The notes beneath the pieces were generated by a model. That model saw only the letters and a list, made by a program, of their open reading frames with translations, was not told the origin of the DNA and ran no database searches. DNA of 64,000 bases. Source: Skermanella pratensis. Lineage in GTDB: Bacteria > Pseudomonadota > Alphaproteobacteria > Azospirillales > Azospirillaceae. This document shows, piece by piece, positions 41,407 through 51,240 of the stretch. How positions within the stretch are numbered: the first letter of the stretch is position 1; the number at the start of each line of letters is the position of its first letter. The translations under genes and the position numbers were made by a program. The DNA is taken from positions 3,898,501 to 3,962,500 of the forward strand of contig NZ_CP030265.1 of NCBI RefSeq assembly GCF_008843145.1, given 5' to 3'.

Positions 41407-42636
41407 TCAGAAGCGCAGCTTCAGCTTGCCCATGATCCGCTCGTAATCGTCGCCGAAGCCATAGGCCACGCCGAGTTCGATCCGGTCGAACCGGAAACGG
41501 CCGGCGGTCGCGGCCTTTGCGAGGCTGACCGAGACCTCGTCGAACGCTTCGACGAACAGGTCGTCGCCCAGGTACCGGCTATCCACGAAGGACACCGTCG
41601 CAAGCAGCGGGGCCGCCCCTTCGGTCAGGTCCCGCGACACCGAGATGCCGTTGCGCAGGATGACGTTGGTCAGGTCGTAATCGATGTCGTAGTCGCCGAC
41701 CGACACGCCGGTCGCCCGGTAGACACCCGCCATGTTGCCGAGGCCGAACCGCCAGCCGCCCCAATCCCAGCGGAAGTCGCTGGTCAGCGATCCGGAATAG
41801 ACCACCGCCGCGGCGCCCATGTCGATCGATCCGGCGATGCCGGCCCGGACCGCCGGTGTCAGCGACCAGGAGTCGGTCAGCGGCACCCGGACGCCCACGC
41901 CCAGCGACCCGGACAGCGAGTCGGACTCGCCGGTCCGGATCCAGTTGACCGGCAGGTCGAACAGGACGGCGGCATCGGACCCTTCAAAGTTCAAACGGTA
42001 GGACAGCGCGCCGGTCACCCGGTCCTGGTCGTAACCGCCCGGAGCCGTACCCCGCCCGCCCTCGACCGCGAAGCCGAACAGGTCGGTTCCCCCCTGCCCG
42101 CCGGAGCGGCCGAGCGCGTCGGTGCCCTGGGAGAAGTCGGCCGCACCCATCAGCGACATCAGGCTGTCCGGGTTGCCGGCCACCGGATCGATGGCGGTCT
42201 CCCGCACGGCGGCCTGGAGGATGCTGGTGACGTCGCTGGCGCCCTGCCCCTTGAAGTAGTCGGACAGGGCGTCCTCCGCCTCGTCCCGGGTCGCCCCGGT
42301 GAAGGTCCGCTCGATTCCGGCGGCGGGCACCTTCAGCACCAAGTCGGCCCCGGCGCCCGGATACTCGATCGTGGCGCCCAGGCCCCGCAGGTTGAAGACG
42401 GCGGTGGCGGGAGCGTTGTCGGTATAGCTCGGCAGAAGGTTTCTCAGGCTGCTGCCCGAGACGCTGTCGATGGCATCCTCGATGCTGTCATAGCTGTAGG
42501 TCCTGCTCTCGCCGTTGGCGCTCAGCGTGGCGACGAAAGCGTCCGCCGCCCCGGCGCTTGAGGCCGGCACGAGAACCAGCGGCAGCAGCACCGTCGAGAC
42601 GGCCGTCGAGGCCGCCAGAAAACCTGACCTGTTCAC
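41407..42636 (-). CDS. Outer-membrane beta-barrel protein (hypothetical)
   Basis: A 409-residue exported protein with a signal peptide (MNRSGFLAASTAVSTVLLPLVLVPASSAGA). After an N-terminal globular part (to about 190) the rest alternates polar and hydrophobic residues in strand-length segments (GALSYRLNFEGSDAAVLFDLPVNWI, WSLTPAVRAGIAGSIDMG, ELGVAYGFGDDYERIMGKLKLRF). It ends in Phe, the usual signal for beta-barrel assembly. It resembles an autotransporter-type barrel without a long passenger. The role is unknown. A TTAA-N7-TTAA box lies about 70 bases upstream. Confidence 0.7.
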   Translation of the reverse strand: MNRSGFLAASTAVSTVLLPLVLVPASSAGAADAFVATLSANGESRTYSYDSIEDAIDSVSGSSLRNLLPSYTDNAPATAVFNLRGLGATIEYPGAGADLVLKVPAAGIERTFTGATRDEAEDALSDYFKGQGASDVTSILQAAVRETAIDPVAGNPDSLMSLMGAADFSQGTDALGRSGGQGGTDLFGFAVEGGRGTAPGGYDQDRVTGALSYRLNFEGSDAAVLFDLPVNWIRTGESDSLSGSLGVGVRVPLTDSWSLTPAVRAGIAGSIDMGAAAVVYSGSLTSDFRWDWGGWRFGLGNMAGVYRATGVSVGDYDIDYDLTNVILRNGISVSRDLTEGAAPLLATVSFVDSRYLGDDLFVEAFDEVSVSLAKAATAGRFRFDRIELGVAYGFGDDYERIMGKLKLRF

Positions 42637-42706
42637 CCAAACCCTCGCGATACACAGTTGGCGGGTCGCCTGCCGCCCGCCGTGGCGAGGGAATAGGGCA
42701 AACTGG

Positions 42707-42721
42707 TTAACTATCCATTAA
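42707..42721. promoter_or_regulatory. CtrA-type box TTAA-N7-TTAA
   Basis: TTAACTATCCATTAA is a perfect match to the CtrA consensus, upstream of the outer-membrane protein gene and just after the M20 peptidase stop. A second GGTTAACC follows at 42722-42729. Confidence 0.4.
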
Positions 42722-42732
42722 GGTTAACCCGT

Positions 42733-44007
42733 TCATTCGATCTTGGACTGGGGGTTTTCCGACAGCTCCATGATCAAGCTGGTGGTCAGGTAAAGCCTCG
42801 GGGCGATGCTGGACAGCTCCATATATTCCTCCGGCGAATGCAGGCCGGCGCCGACGACGCCCATGGTCTCCAGCACGGCGGGCTTGGGACTGCCGGGAAC
42901 ATAGGCATAGCCGGCATCGGTGCCGAAACGCATGGCGACCGGCTCGACGGTCTGCCCGATCCGGCCGTAGACCTGCGTGGCGAGCGCCGCCAGCTCATCC
43001 GAGCCCTGGTTCTTCGCCAGCGGCGGGCGTCCCTTCTCGATGCGGAACTGCACCTCCGTGTCGGGGATCAGCTTGTCCGCGATGATCCGCCGGCCATCGG
43101 CCAGGACGCGGTCGTATTCGGTCAGATCGGAATAGCGCATGTCGGCTTCGGCGGCTGCGGACGACGGGATGATGTTCCGCTTCTCCCCGCCCTTCACGAT
43201 GGTCCAGTTGACCGTGGTGCCCTTGGCCGGATCGCCCAGGTCCTTGAGCCGGACGATCTGGTGGGCAAGTTCGGTGACCGCGTTGCGGCCCTCCTCGGGA
43301 GCGGAGCCGGCGTGCGACGCCCTGCCTTCGACATCCAAATACACCGTGTTGATGCCGTTGGTCGCGGTCGTGACGGCATCCTTGTCCGGCGGCTCGTAGG
43401 AGAAGACATAGTCCTGTTCGCGCGCCAGATCGGCGATCATCCGCTTGGAGCCGCCCGAACCCGTCTCCTCGTCGGGGTTGAACAGGACCGTGATCGAACC
43501 GTAGCGGTCGAAGCCCTGGTCGCGCAGCAGCTTCAGCGAATGGAGGATCATGGCGAGGCCGCCCTTGGCGTCGGCGACACCCGGCCCGTAGGCCCGCTCC
43601 CCATCGACCTTGAACGGCCGCTCCGCGGCGGTGCCGGGGCCGAACACCGTGTCGTAATGGACCATCAGCAGGAACTTCGCCTCTCCCGACCCCTTCAGGG
43701 TGCCGACGATGTTGCTGCCGACCGACGGCTGCGCGGGAGTGACCTCGACCTCGGCGCCGAGACTCTTCAGGCGCTCCACCAGCATGCCTTCCACCTTGGA
43801 CAGGCCTTCCGCGTGGCCGGTGCCGGTATCGACCGCGACCAGCTGTTCCAGGGTCGTCAGGAACTCCGGCCGCTCGGCCTCGGCCCGCTTCAGCAGCTCG
43901 TCGGCAGGCTGGTCCGCCGATCGGCCCGATTCCTGGGCGGCGGCCATGGAGACGCCGAAGGACGACAGCGCGATCGCCGCCACCAAGGTTGCAGGTCGCA
44001 TGAGCAT
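42733..44007 (-). CDS. M20 family metallopeptidase (carboxypeptidase G2-like), exported
   Basis: A 424-residue zinc peptidase of the ArgE/DapE/CPG2 group that removes a C-terminal residue, often glutamate. The start at 44007 (MLMRPATLVAAIALSSFGVSMAAAQE) gives a signal peptide and follows GAGGAATG. Zinc and catalytic motifs are MVHYDTVFGPG, YGPGVADAKGG and FNPDEETGSGGS, then RASHAGSAPEEGRNA in the lid domain and a late His in VVGAGLHSPEEYM. It probably acts in the periplasm on glutamyl compounds such as folates or peptides. It lies 58 bases downstream of cydC on the same strand. Confidence 0.88.
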   Translation of the reverse strand: MLMRPATLVAAIALSSFGVSMAAAQESGRSADQPADELLKRAEAERPEFLTTLEQLVAVDTGTGHAEGLSKVEGMLVERLKSLGAEVEVTPAQPSVGSNIVGTLKGSGEAKFLLMVHYDTVFGPGTAAERPFKVDGERAYGPGVADAKGGLAMILHSLKLLRDQGFDRYGSITVLFNPDEETGSGGSKRMIADLAREQDYVFSYEPPDKDAVTTATNGINTVYLDVEGRASHAGSAPEEGRNAVTELAHQIVRLKDLGDPAKGTTVNWTIVKGGEKRNIIPSSAAAEADMRYSDLTEYDRVLADGRRIIADKLIPDTEVQFRIEKGRPPLAKNQGSDELAALATQVYGRIGQTVEPVAMRFGTDAGYAYVPGSPKPAVLETMGVVGAGLHSPEEYMELSSIAPRLYLTTSLIMELSENPQSKIE

Positions 44008-44065
44008 GGGGGCATTCCTCCACTGGGTTGACCGGATCGTCGTCCCGTTCAACACCCGGAGCCGG

Positions 44066-45736
44066 TCAAGGTCGCGTGGACAAAAGGGAGCCATCCTCCA
44101 GCCGCCGGACGAGGTCGGCACCGGTCACCAGGCTCTCCCGATGGGTGATCAGCAGGACGGTGCGGCCGGCGAGGCGCTGCCGAAGCTCGCGCATCAGGGC
44201 GGCCTCGGTGGCGGCGTCCAGGCCCTCGGTCGGCTCGTCCAGGATCATCACCGGCGCGTCCTTCAGCAGCGCCCGCGCCAGCGCCAGCCGCCGGGCCTGG
44301 CCGCCGGACAGCAGCACGCCGTTCTCCCCGACCCAGGTCAGGATGCCGTCCGGGAGGGATTCGACGAAGTCGGCGAGCTGGACGACCTCCAGCGCTTCCC
44401 ACAGCTCGGCGTTGGTCGCATCGGGGCGCCCGATCAGCAGGTTTTCCCGGATGTCGGCGGCGAACAGGTGGGTGCCCTGGCTGACATAGGCCATGTGCCG
44501 GTGCAGGTCCTCCTGCCGCAGGTCGCGCAGATCGACGCCGCCCAGGGTCACGCGGCCGGCATCCGGATCGACCAGGCGAAGCGCCAGCTGGGCCAGCGTC
44601 GACTTGCCGACGCCGCTCGGCCCCAGCAGCACCGACACGCGCCCCCGGGGCAGTTCCAGCGACAGGTCCTTGAGCACCGGCTTGGCGCCGTGGGCGAAGC
44701 TGACGCCCCCGAAGCGCAGGGTGAAGTCTTCGGGCACCGCCGCCGGCGCTTCCGGATCGCGCACGCCGGGCCGCATCTCCGCGATTTCCAGCAGGCGGCG
44801 CGCGGCGGCGCGCGTCCGGCCGAGATACTGGTAGGCCAGCGGCAGCGGGGCCGTCGCCTCGAACACCGCCATGACGACGAACACGACCAGGGCCGCCGTC
44901 GGACCGTCCAGCCGGTCGGTCTCCACCTCCCCGACGACCAGCACCAGCGACACCCAGACGGCAAGCCCCGCGGCCAGCATGGTCAGGCCGGCGGACAGGC
45001 CGGTGATCGAACTCATCCGCCTCTGCCGCGCGATCAGCAGGTCGGTGTCCCGTGCCATGGTTTCCAGATGCCGCCCGTCGGCGGCGAAGGCCCGCAGGTC
45101 GGCCAGCCCCTGGATGCCGTCCACCGCGCGGGTCCGGAGCCGCGCCCCGACCTCCACCAGGTCGCGTCCCGCGCCGGCTGCCAGCCGTCCGGCCAGCGCG
45201 GGCACGCCGACGCCCGCGAGCAGCATCAGCGCCGCCGTCGCCAGGGCCACGCCGGGATCGATCCAGCCCAGCGGCGTCAGAACCCCGATCGCGGTCACCA
45301 GCGCCACGGCGCTGGGGGCGACCACCCGGAGATACAGGTTGTCGAGCGCGTCGATGTCGGCGGTCAGGCGGGTCAGCAGGTCGCCGCCGGTCAGGCGCGC
45401 CACCTGCCCCGCATCCAGCGGCAAGGCGCGCTCGAACAGCCAGCGGCGCAGGTCGGCCAGCAGGCGGAAGGTCGCCTCGTGGTTCACCAGCCGCTCGGCA
45501 TAGCGGCCCGCGGTCCGGATCAGCGCGGCGGCGCGGATGCCGGCGCTGGGCGTGAAGATGTTGAACCCCACCGCTCCCAGGCCCAGGCCGGCCAGCGCGC
45601 TGCCGGTGATGAACCAGCCGGACAGGCCGAGCAGGCCGATCCCGGCGGCGAGCGTCACCAGCATCAGCAGCGCTCCCAGCGCCATGCGCCCGCCGTGCCG
45701 CCGGAACAGTTTCAGGAAGGGCCACATGTCACGCAT
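44066..45736 (-). CDS. cydC: Thiol reductant ABC exporter subunit CydC
   Basis: The 556-residue half of the CydDC exporter, which sends cysteine and glutathione to the periplasm and is needed for assembly of cytochrome bd. The six-span membrane domain precedes an ATPase with Walker A LLGPSGVGKST, signature LSGGQARRLALARA and Walker B PVMILDEPTEGLD. It overlaps cydD by 8 bases. The start at 45736 is MRDMWPFLKLFRRHGGRMALG. Confidence 0.92.
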   Translation of the reverse strand: MRDMWPFLKLFRRHGGRMALGALLMLVTLAAGIGLLGLSGWFITGSALAGLGLGAVGFNIFTPSAGIRAAALIRTAGRYAERLVNHEATFRLLADLRRWLFERALPLDAGQVARLTGGDLLTRLTADIDALDNLYLRVVAPSAVALVTAIGVLTPLGWIDPGVALATAALMLLAGVGVPALAGRLAAGAGRDLVEVGARLRTRAVDGIQGLADLRAFAADGRHLETMARDTDLLIARQRRMSSITGLSAGLTMLAAGLAVWVSLVLVVGEVETDRLDGPTAALVVFVVMAVFEATAPLPLAYQYLGRTRAAARRLLEIAEMRPGVRDPEAPAAVPEDFTLRFGGVSFAHGAKPVLKDLSLELPRGRVSVLLGPSGVGKSTLAQLALRLVDPDAGRVTLGGVDLRDLRQEDLHRHMAYVSQGTHLFAADIRENLLIGRPDATNAELWEALEVVQLADFVESLPDGILTWVGENGVLLSGGQARRLALARALLKDAPVMILDEPTEGLDAATEAALMRELRQRLAGRTVLLITHRESLVTGADLVRRLEDGSLLSTRP

Positions 45737-47432
45737 CGGCCGCCACCATCCTGCCGCTGCCGATCTCGACCCGCCGCTCCGCCCAGCCGATGCCCGACAG
45801 GCTATGGGTCGCGATCAGGACCGTCCGGCCGAGCGCCAGGGTGCCCAGCGCCTCCAGCACCAGCGCCTCGTTGGCGGCGTCGAGGCCGGCGGTCGGCTCG
45901 TCCAGCAGCAGGACGGGCGCGTCCTTCAGGTAGGCTCGCGCCAGCGCCACCCGGCGCGCCTCCCCGCCGGAGATGCCGTGGCCGCGCTGGCCGATCAGGG
46001 TGTCCAGGCCGTCCGGCAGCCGGGCCGCGAAATCGCTGACCCGCGCAGCGTCGGCGGCGGCCTCGACCGCCTCGTCGGAGGCGTCGGGCCGCGCCAGCCG
46101 GATGTTGTCGCGGATGGTGCCGTGGAACAGATGCGGGTTCTGGCCGACCCAGGCGGTCAGGTCGGCCGGGTCGATCCGCCCGACCTCCAGCCCGCCGATC
46201 CGGACCGAGCCCGCACCGGGCCGCAGGAACCCCAGGAACAGGCCGATCACGGTCGATTTGCCGGCGCCGCTCGGCCCCACCAGCGCCACCCGCTCGCCGG
46301 CGCCGACAGTCAGGGAGAAGCCGCTCAGGACCGGCCGCGCGCCATCCCCGCCGCCATCCTTCCCGCCGCCGTGGGCGAATTCGACGCCGGTCATCTCAAG
46401 CGCCATGGGGCCGGCGCCGGCCGGTGCCCGGATGCCCGCAGGGGGCTGCGCCGGCGTGTCCAGCACCGCCAGGATCTGCCCGGCCGCCCCGACCGCGGCC
46501 GCCCGGTCGTGATAGTGGGCGGCGAGCTGGCGCAGCGGCAGGAAGAACTCGGGCGCCAGAAGAAGGACGAACATGCCGGTCGCCAGCGTGACGTCGCCGC
46601 TCGGGCCGAACCGGACATAGCCCAGCAGGCTGAAGCCGACATAGACCGCGACCACGGCGACCGCCATGGCGCTGAACAGCTCCAGCACGGCGGACGACAG
46701 GAAGGCGATTCGCAGGACCCCCATGGTGCGCTGCCGGTACTCGTCCGAGACCCGGCCTATCAGGTCCAGCTCCCGCCGAGCCTGCCCGAACAGCTTGAGG
46801 GTGGTCAGCCCCTGGAGACGGTCCAGGAAGTACCCGCCCATGCGGGCCAGCGCCTCGAACTGGCGGCGGCTCGCCGCGGCGGCTCCCATGCCGATCAGCG
46901 ACATGAACAGCGGCACGAAGGGTGCCGCCAGCAGCAGCATGCCGCCGACCACCCAGTTGACCGGAAAGATCGCCGCCAGCAGGGTCAGCGGCACCAGCAC
47001 CGAAAGCGCCATCTGGGGCAGGAACCGGGCGAAATAGCCGTCCAGCGCGTCGACCTGCTCGATCAGGACCGTCGACAGGTCGCCGCTGTGCCGGCCGCCG
47101 GCATAGGCTGGCCCGAGCCGCGCGATATGCCCGTACAGTTCCCGCCGGAGCGCCGACCGCACCCGGGCCGCCGCCGAAAATCCCGCCACCTCCGCGCCCC
47201 AGGCGCAGACCGCCCGTGCGCCGTAGACTGCGAGCAGCCCCCACAGGGCCGGCATCAGGTCGGCCCGCGGGACGTCGTCGACGATCGCGGCGTGGAGAAC
47301 ATGGGCGATCAGGCCGGCCTGGACCAGCAGCAGGACCCCGCTGGCGAAGCCGGCGCCGACCGCGAGACCGATCCCGAGACGGGCCTGCCGCGCAAGTCCG
47401 CCCAGCCACTTCGCCGCCTGCCGATCCGTCAC
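45729..47432 (-). CDS. cydD: Thiol reductant ABC exporter subunit CydD
   Basis: The 567-residue partner of CydC. A GTG start at 47432 (VTDRQAAKWLGGLARQARL) is preferred over an upstream ATG because it follows AGAGGAAT and gives the family N-terminus. Membrane domain to about 330, then the ATPase with Walker A LVGPSGAGKST, signature ISGGEARRVALARA and Walker B VLLLDEPTAGLD. No cydAB genes lie in the window. It is divergent from a Crp/Fnr-type regulator, with the shared upstream region holding direct repeats. Confidence 0.92.
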   Translation of the reverse strand: MTDRQAAKWLGGLARQARLGIGLAVGAGFASGVLLLVQAGLIAHVLHAAIVDDVPRADLMPALWGLLAVYGARAVCAWGAEVAGFSAAARVRSALRRELYGHIARLGPAYAGGRHSGDLSTVLIEQVDALDGYFARFLPQMALSVLVPLTLLAAIFPVNWVVGGMLLLAAPFVPLFMSLIGMGAAAASRRQFEALARMGGYFLDRLQGLTTLKLFGQARRELDLIGRVSDEYRQRTMGVLRIAFLSSAVLELFSAMAVAVVAVYVGFSLLGYVRFGPSGDVTLATGMFVLLLAPEFFLPLRQLAAHYHDRAAAVGAAGQILAVLDTPAQPPAGIRAPAGAGPMALEMTGVEFAHGGGKDGGGDGARPVLSGFSLTVGAGERVALVGPSGAGKSTVIGLFLGFLRPGAGSVRIGGLEVGRIDPADLTAWVGQNPHLFHGTIRDNIRLARPDASDEAVEAAADAARVSDFAARLPDGLDTLIGQRGHGISGGEARRVALARAYLKDAPVLLLDEPTAGLDAANEALVLEALGTLALGRTVLIATHSLSGIGWAERRVEIGSGRMVAADA

Positions 47433-47484
47433 CGATTCCTCTCGTCCATCCCGCGCTTCCCACGTGACATATGTCCCGCCCGCA

Positions 47485-47522
47485 TACGTAAAACCCCTTA
47501 GGTACAAACCCTTACGTAAAAT
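47485..47522. promoter_or_regulatory. Direct repeat TACGTAAAA in the cydD/Crp-type spacer
   Basis: TACGTAAAA at 47485-47493 recurs at 47513-47521, 28 bases apart. The second lies in a palindromic TTACGTAA (47512-47519). It lies between cydD and the divergent Crp/Fnr-type gene, so it may be an operator for either. Confidence 0.35.
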
Positions 47523-47620
47523 CCCGAACTTAGCCGCGAGGCCGGCTGGCTCTATACCTCGGTGACGGACGACGAAAGTCCAAAGAATCCGATCAAACGG
47601 AGCGGAGAGGTAGAGAGATC

Positions 47621-48391
47621 ATGGTCCAAGCCCTTGCGATCGCCGACACGGTACCGGCAGCATCCGTCACCATCGGAGGCATGGCCCAGGCTCGCCGCCG
47701 GACTGCCAACACCTCTTCGCCTCCGCCGTCATGGACACCGGGCACCGCTTCCCGCTGGGCCATGCAAACCTCCGACCCGCTCGAAACCATCGCGACCGTC
47801 GCGACGGTGGATCGCGACTGCCCGCTGTTCCGCGAGGGCGACCATGCCAACAACGTGTTCGAGGTGACGAGCGGCACCATCCGGGTGTTCAAGCTGCTGC
47901 CCGACGGACGCCGCCAGATCATCGGGTTCCTGGAAGCCGGGGATTTCCTGGGCCTCTCCTTCAACGACACGTATCTCTACACGGCCGAAGCGGTGACCAT
48001 GGCGGCGGTCCGCCGGTTTCCGCGCCGCCGGCTGGAAGCCCTGATCGACGAGAACCCCACCGTTCGCCGCCGCCTGCTCGCGGTCACCGCCAACGAGCTG
48101 CTGGCCGCCCAGGAGCAGATGGTCCTGCTGGGCCGCAAGTCCGCCAAGGAAAAGATCTGCACCTTCCTGATGACCCTGTCGCGCAAGGCGGCCAAGCGCG
48201 GGCTGAGCGACACGCGCCTGACCATGCCGATGGGCAGGTCCGATATCGCCGACTATCTGGGCCTGACGATCGAGACCGTGTCGCGCACCATCACGTGCCT
48301 GAAGACGGCCGGCCTTATCCGCCTTCTGGAAGGCCACAAGATCGAGCTGACCGACCCGAACGCCATCGCCGACCTGTCCGACGCCGCGTGA
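47621..48391 (+). CDS. Crp/Fnr family transcriptional regulator (FixK/FnrN-like)
   Basis: A 256-residue regulator. An unusual N-terminal extension of about 50 residues, Ala/Thr/Pro-rich, precedes the cyclic-nucleotide-type beta-barrel (LFREGDHANNVFEVTSGTIRVFKLLPDGRRQIIGFLEAGDFLG). A long helix and the helix-turn-helix follow (MGRSDIADYLGLTIETVSRTITCLKTAGLIRLLEGHKIEL). The E-SR-x of the recognition helix is typical of FNR/FixK. The iron-sulfur cysteines of FNR are absent (only one Cys near the start), so it does not sense oxygen directly. Divergence from cydDC suggests it controls respiration genes. Confidence 0.88.
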   Translation: MVQALAIADTVPAASVTIGGMAQARRRTANTSSPPPSWTPGTASRWAMQTSDPLETIATVATVDRDCPLFREGDHANNVFEVTSGTIRVFKLLPDGRRQIIGFLEAGDFLGLSFNDTYLYTAEAVTMAAVRRFPRRRLEALIDENPTVRRRLLAVTANELLAAQEQMVLLGRKSAKEKICTFLMTLSRKAAKRGLSDTRLTMPMGRSDIADYLGLTIETVSRTITCLKTAGLIRLLEGHKIELTDPNAIADLSDAA

Positions 48392-48401
48392 GGCCCGCCG
48401 C

Positions 48402-48731
48402 TCAGTGCGGCAAGGACTTCGAGAAGACGTTGACGATGACGACGCCGGCCAGGATCAGGCTCAATCCCAGGACGGCCGGAGCGTCGAGCGCCTGCTTGAA
48501 CCAGAAGAATCCCACCAGGGTGATCAGCACGATGCCGAGGCCGCTCCAGATCGCATAGGCGATGCCGACCGGCAGGGTCCGGAGCGCCAGAGACAGCAGG
48601 AAGAACGACCCCCCGTAGCAGACCAGCGTGACCACGGCCGGCAAAGGCTTGGTGAACTGCTCGGACAGCTTGAGGGCGGAGGTCCCGATGACCTCCAGCA
48701 CGATGGCGGCGAACAGGATCGCATAGACCAT
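48402..48731 (-). CDS. SMR family multidrug efflux protein (EmrE type)
   Basis: A 109-residue four-span membrane protein that exports quaternary ammonium or other cationic drugs in exchange for protons. The essential membrane Glu is at position 13 (AIVLEVIGTSALKLS), and GIAYAIWSGLG matches the EmrE signature rather than that of SugE/Gdx. It lies 35 bases downstream of a TetR gene on the same strand, so the pair forms a regulator-pump operon. Confidence 0.9.
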   Translation of the reverse strand: MVYAILFAAIVLEVIGTSALKLSEQFTKPLPAVVTLVCYGGSFFLLSLALRTLPVGIAYAIWSGLGIVLITLVGFFWFKQALDAPAVLGLSLILAGVVIVNVFSKSLPH

Positions 48732-48766
48732 TACCGTATCTCCTCGGCACGCATCCGTTCAGGCCG

Positions 48767-49327
48767 TCACGAGCGGGTCAGCGCGATCAGCCGTTCGGCG
48801 ACGCGCCGCCGCATCCCGGCATCGATGTCGTACAGCCTGCAGACGTCGGCGAACCACAGGCCGTCGGCCGCCAGCCGGGCGACCAGGGCGCCGACCGGGT
48901 CCGCGCATTCCCCCTGATCGACGGCCCTGAACCCCTTCAGGCGGTCGCGCCAGCCGTCCAGGAGCGACGGATCGGACATGAAGGCGGCGCCGAGCGCCTC
49001 CCAGCGCCTGAGTTCCTCGTCCGGCTCGCTGACCGCCGTCCGCACATAGGCCCGGGCGCTGCGTCCGCGCGGGTCCGCATCCGCCGCCGCGATCCCGTCG
49101 GCAGTCCGCGCGAAGCGCCTGGCCATCGTCTCGACCATGGCCGCCAGGAGCGCCCGCTTGCTGGGAAAATGATGCAGCAGCCCGCCCTTGCTGACCCCCG
49201 CCCGCTTCGCGACCGCATCCAGCGTCAGGGCCGCGACACCCGCCTCCCCCACGAGTTCCCCCGCCACCTCCAGCAGGCGCTGCTGGGTGACTTCGGGCTG
49301 GCGTCGGCGGGTGCGGGTCTCGATCAT
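48767..49327 (-). CDS. TetR family regulator of the SMR pump
   Basis: A 186-residue repressor starting at 49327 (MIETRTRRRQPEVTQQRLLEV). The helix-turn-helix region is AGVAALTLDAVAKRAGVSKGGLLHHFPSKRALLAAM, typical of QacR/AcrR-type regulators. The C-terminal ligand domain is DPVGALVARLAADGLWFADV. A perfect 22-bp palindrome lies 8 bases upstream of its start. It most likely represses itself and the SMR gene, and possibly the divergent SDR operon. Confidence 0.88.
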   Translation of the reverse strand: MIETRTRRRQPEVTQQRLLEVAGELVGEAGVAALTLDAVAKRAGVSKGGLLHHFPSKRALLAAMVETMARRFARTADGIAAADADPRGRSARAYVRTAVSEPDEELRRWEALGAAFMSDPSLLDGWRDRLKGFRAVDQGECADPVGALVARLAADGLWFADVCRLYDIDAGMRRRVAERLIALTRS

Positions 49328-49334
49328 GGCTGTT

Positions 49335-49356
49335 ACATACCGTCCGGACGGTATGT
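49335..49356. promoter_or_regulatory. Perfect 22-bp TetR-type operator palindrome
   Basis: The arm ACATACCGTCC is followed directly by its complement, without spacer. This CATACCGTCCGGACGGTATG pattern is typical of TetR-family operators. It lies just upstream of the tetR start at 49327. Confidence 0.8.
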
Positions 49357-50409
<1,053 letters not shown>

Positions 50410-50437
50410 GTCCGCTCAGGAACATGAGGTCCAAGAC

Positions 50438-51238
50438 ATGGCAGACGTGACCGTCGCCGACATCGAAGCCGCCCGCAAGGCCGCCCGCTACCCCAGCCTG
50501 GACGGCAGGGCCGTGCTGATCACCGGCGGGGCGTCGGGCATCGGCGCTTCCACCGTGGCGCATTTCGCGATCCAGGGGGCCAGGGTCGGCTTCATCGACC
50601 GTGACGAGGCCGCCGCGGAGGGCCTGCTCGCCACCCTGCGCGAGGCCGGGGTCGCCGCCCCGCTCTTCGTCGGGTGCGACCTGACCGACATCTCCGCCGC
50701 CAAGGCCGCCGCCCAGCGGATCGAAGGCGAGCTCGGCCCGATCCGCGTGCTGGTCAACAACGCGGCGCGCGACGACCGGCACAAGATCGCCGAGGTCACC
50801 CCGGAATACTGGGACGACCGCTTCAACGTGAACCTGCGCCACCAGTTCTTCATGGCCCAGGCGGTGGCGCCCGGCATGGCGGAGGCGGGCGGCGGCTCGA
50901 TCGTCAATCTCGGCTCGACCTCCTGGTATGTCTGCACCGACGACCTGGCGGTCTACCAGGCGGCCAAGGCCGGCGCCCTGGGGCTGACGCGGGCGCTCGC
51001 CCGGGACCTGGGGCCGTCGGGCATCCGGGTCAACCATGTGGCGCCCGGCTGGATCATGACCGAACGGCAGAAGTCCCTGTGGGTGACGCCCGAGAAACTG
51101 GAGGGCAACCTCGCCCGGCAGTGCCTGAAGGAAGAGCTAAAGCCGCATGACGTGGCGCGGATGGTCCTGTTCCTGGGGGCCGACGACAGCCGCATGTGCT
51201 CGGCCCAGACCTTCATCGTGGACGCGGGAACCGTCTGA
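50438..51238 (+). CDS. SDR family oxidoreductase
   Basis: A 266-residue short-chain dehydrogenase starting at 50438 ([26 protein letters not shown]). It has the cofactor motif [16 protein letters not shown], Asp in [10 protein letters not shown] (NAD), [33 protein letters not shown], catalytic Ser in LGSTSWYV and YQAAK. The N-terminal extension before the fold is typical of sugar-acid or hydroxy-acid dehydrogenases. It ends 2 bases before the nitrile hydratase alpha gene, so they are coupled. Confidence 0.88.
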   Translation: MADVTVADIEAARKAARYPSLDGRAVLITGGASGIGASTVAHFAIQGARVGFIDRDEAAAEGLLATLREAGVAAPLFVGCDLTDISAAKAAAQRIEGELGPIRVLVNNAARDDRHKIAEVTPEYWDDRFNVNLRHQFFMAQAVAPGMAEAGGGSIVNLGSTSWYVCTDDLAVYQAAKAGALGLTRALARDLGPSGIRVNHVAPGWIMTERQKSLWVTPEKLEGNLARQCLKEELKPHDVARMVLFLGADDSRMCSAQTFIVDAGTV

Positions 51239-51240
51239 CC

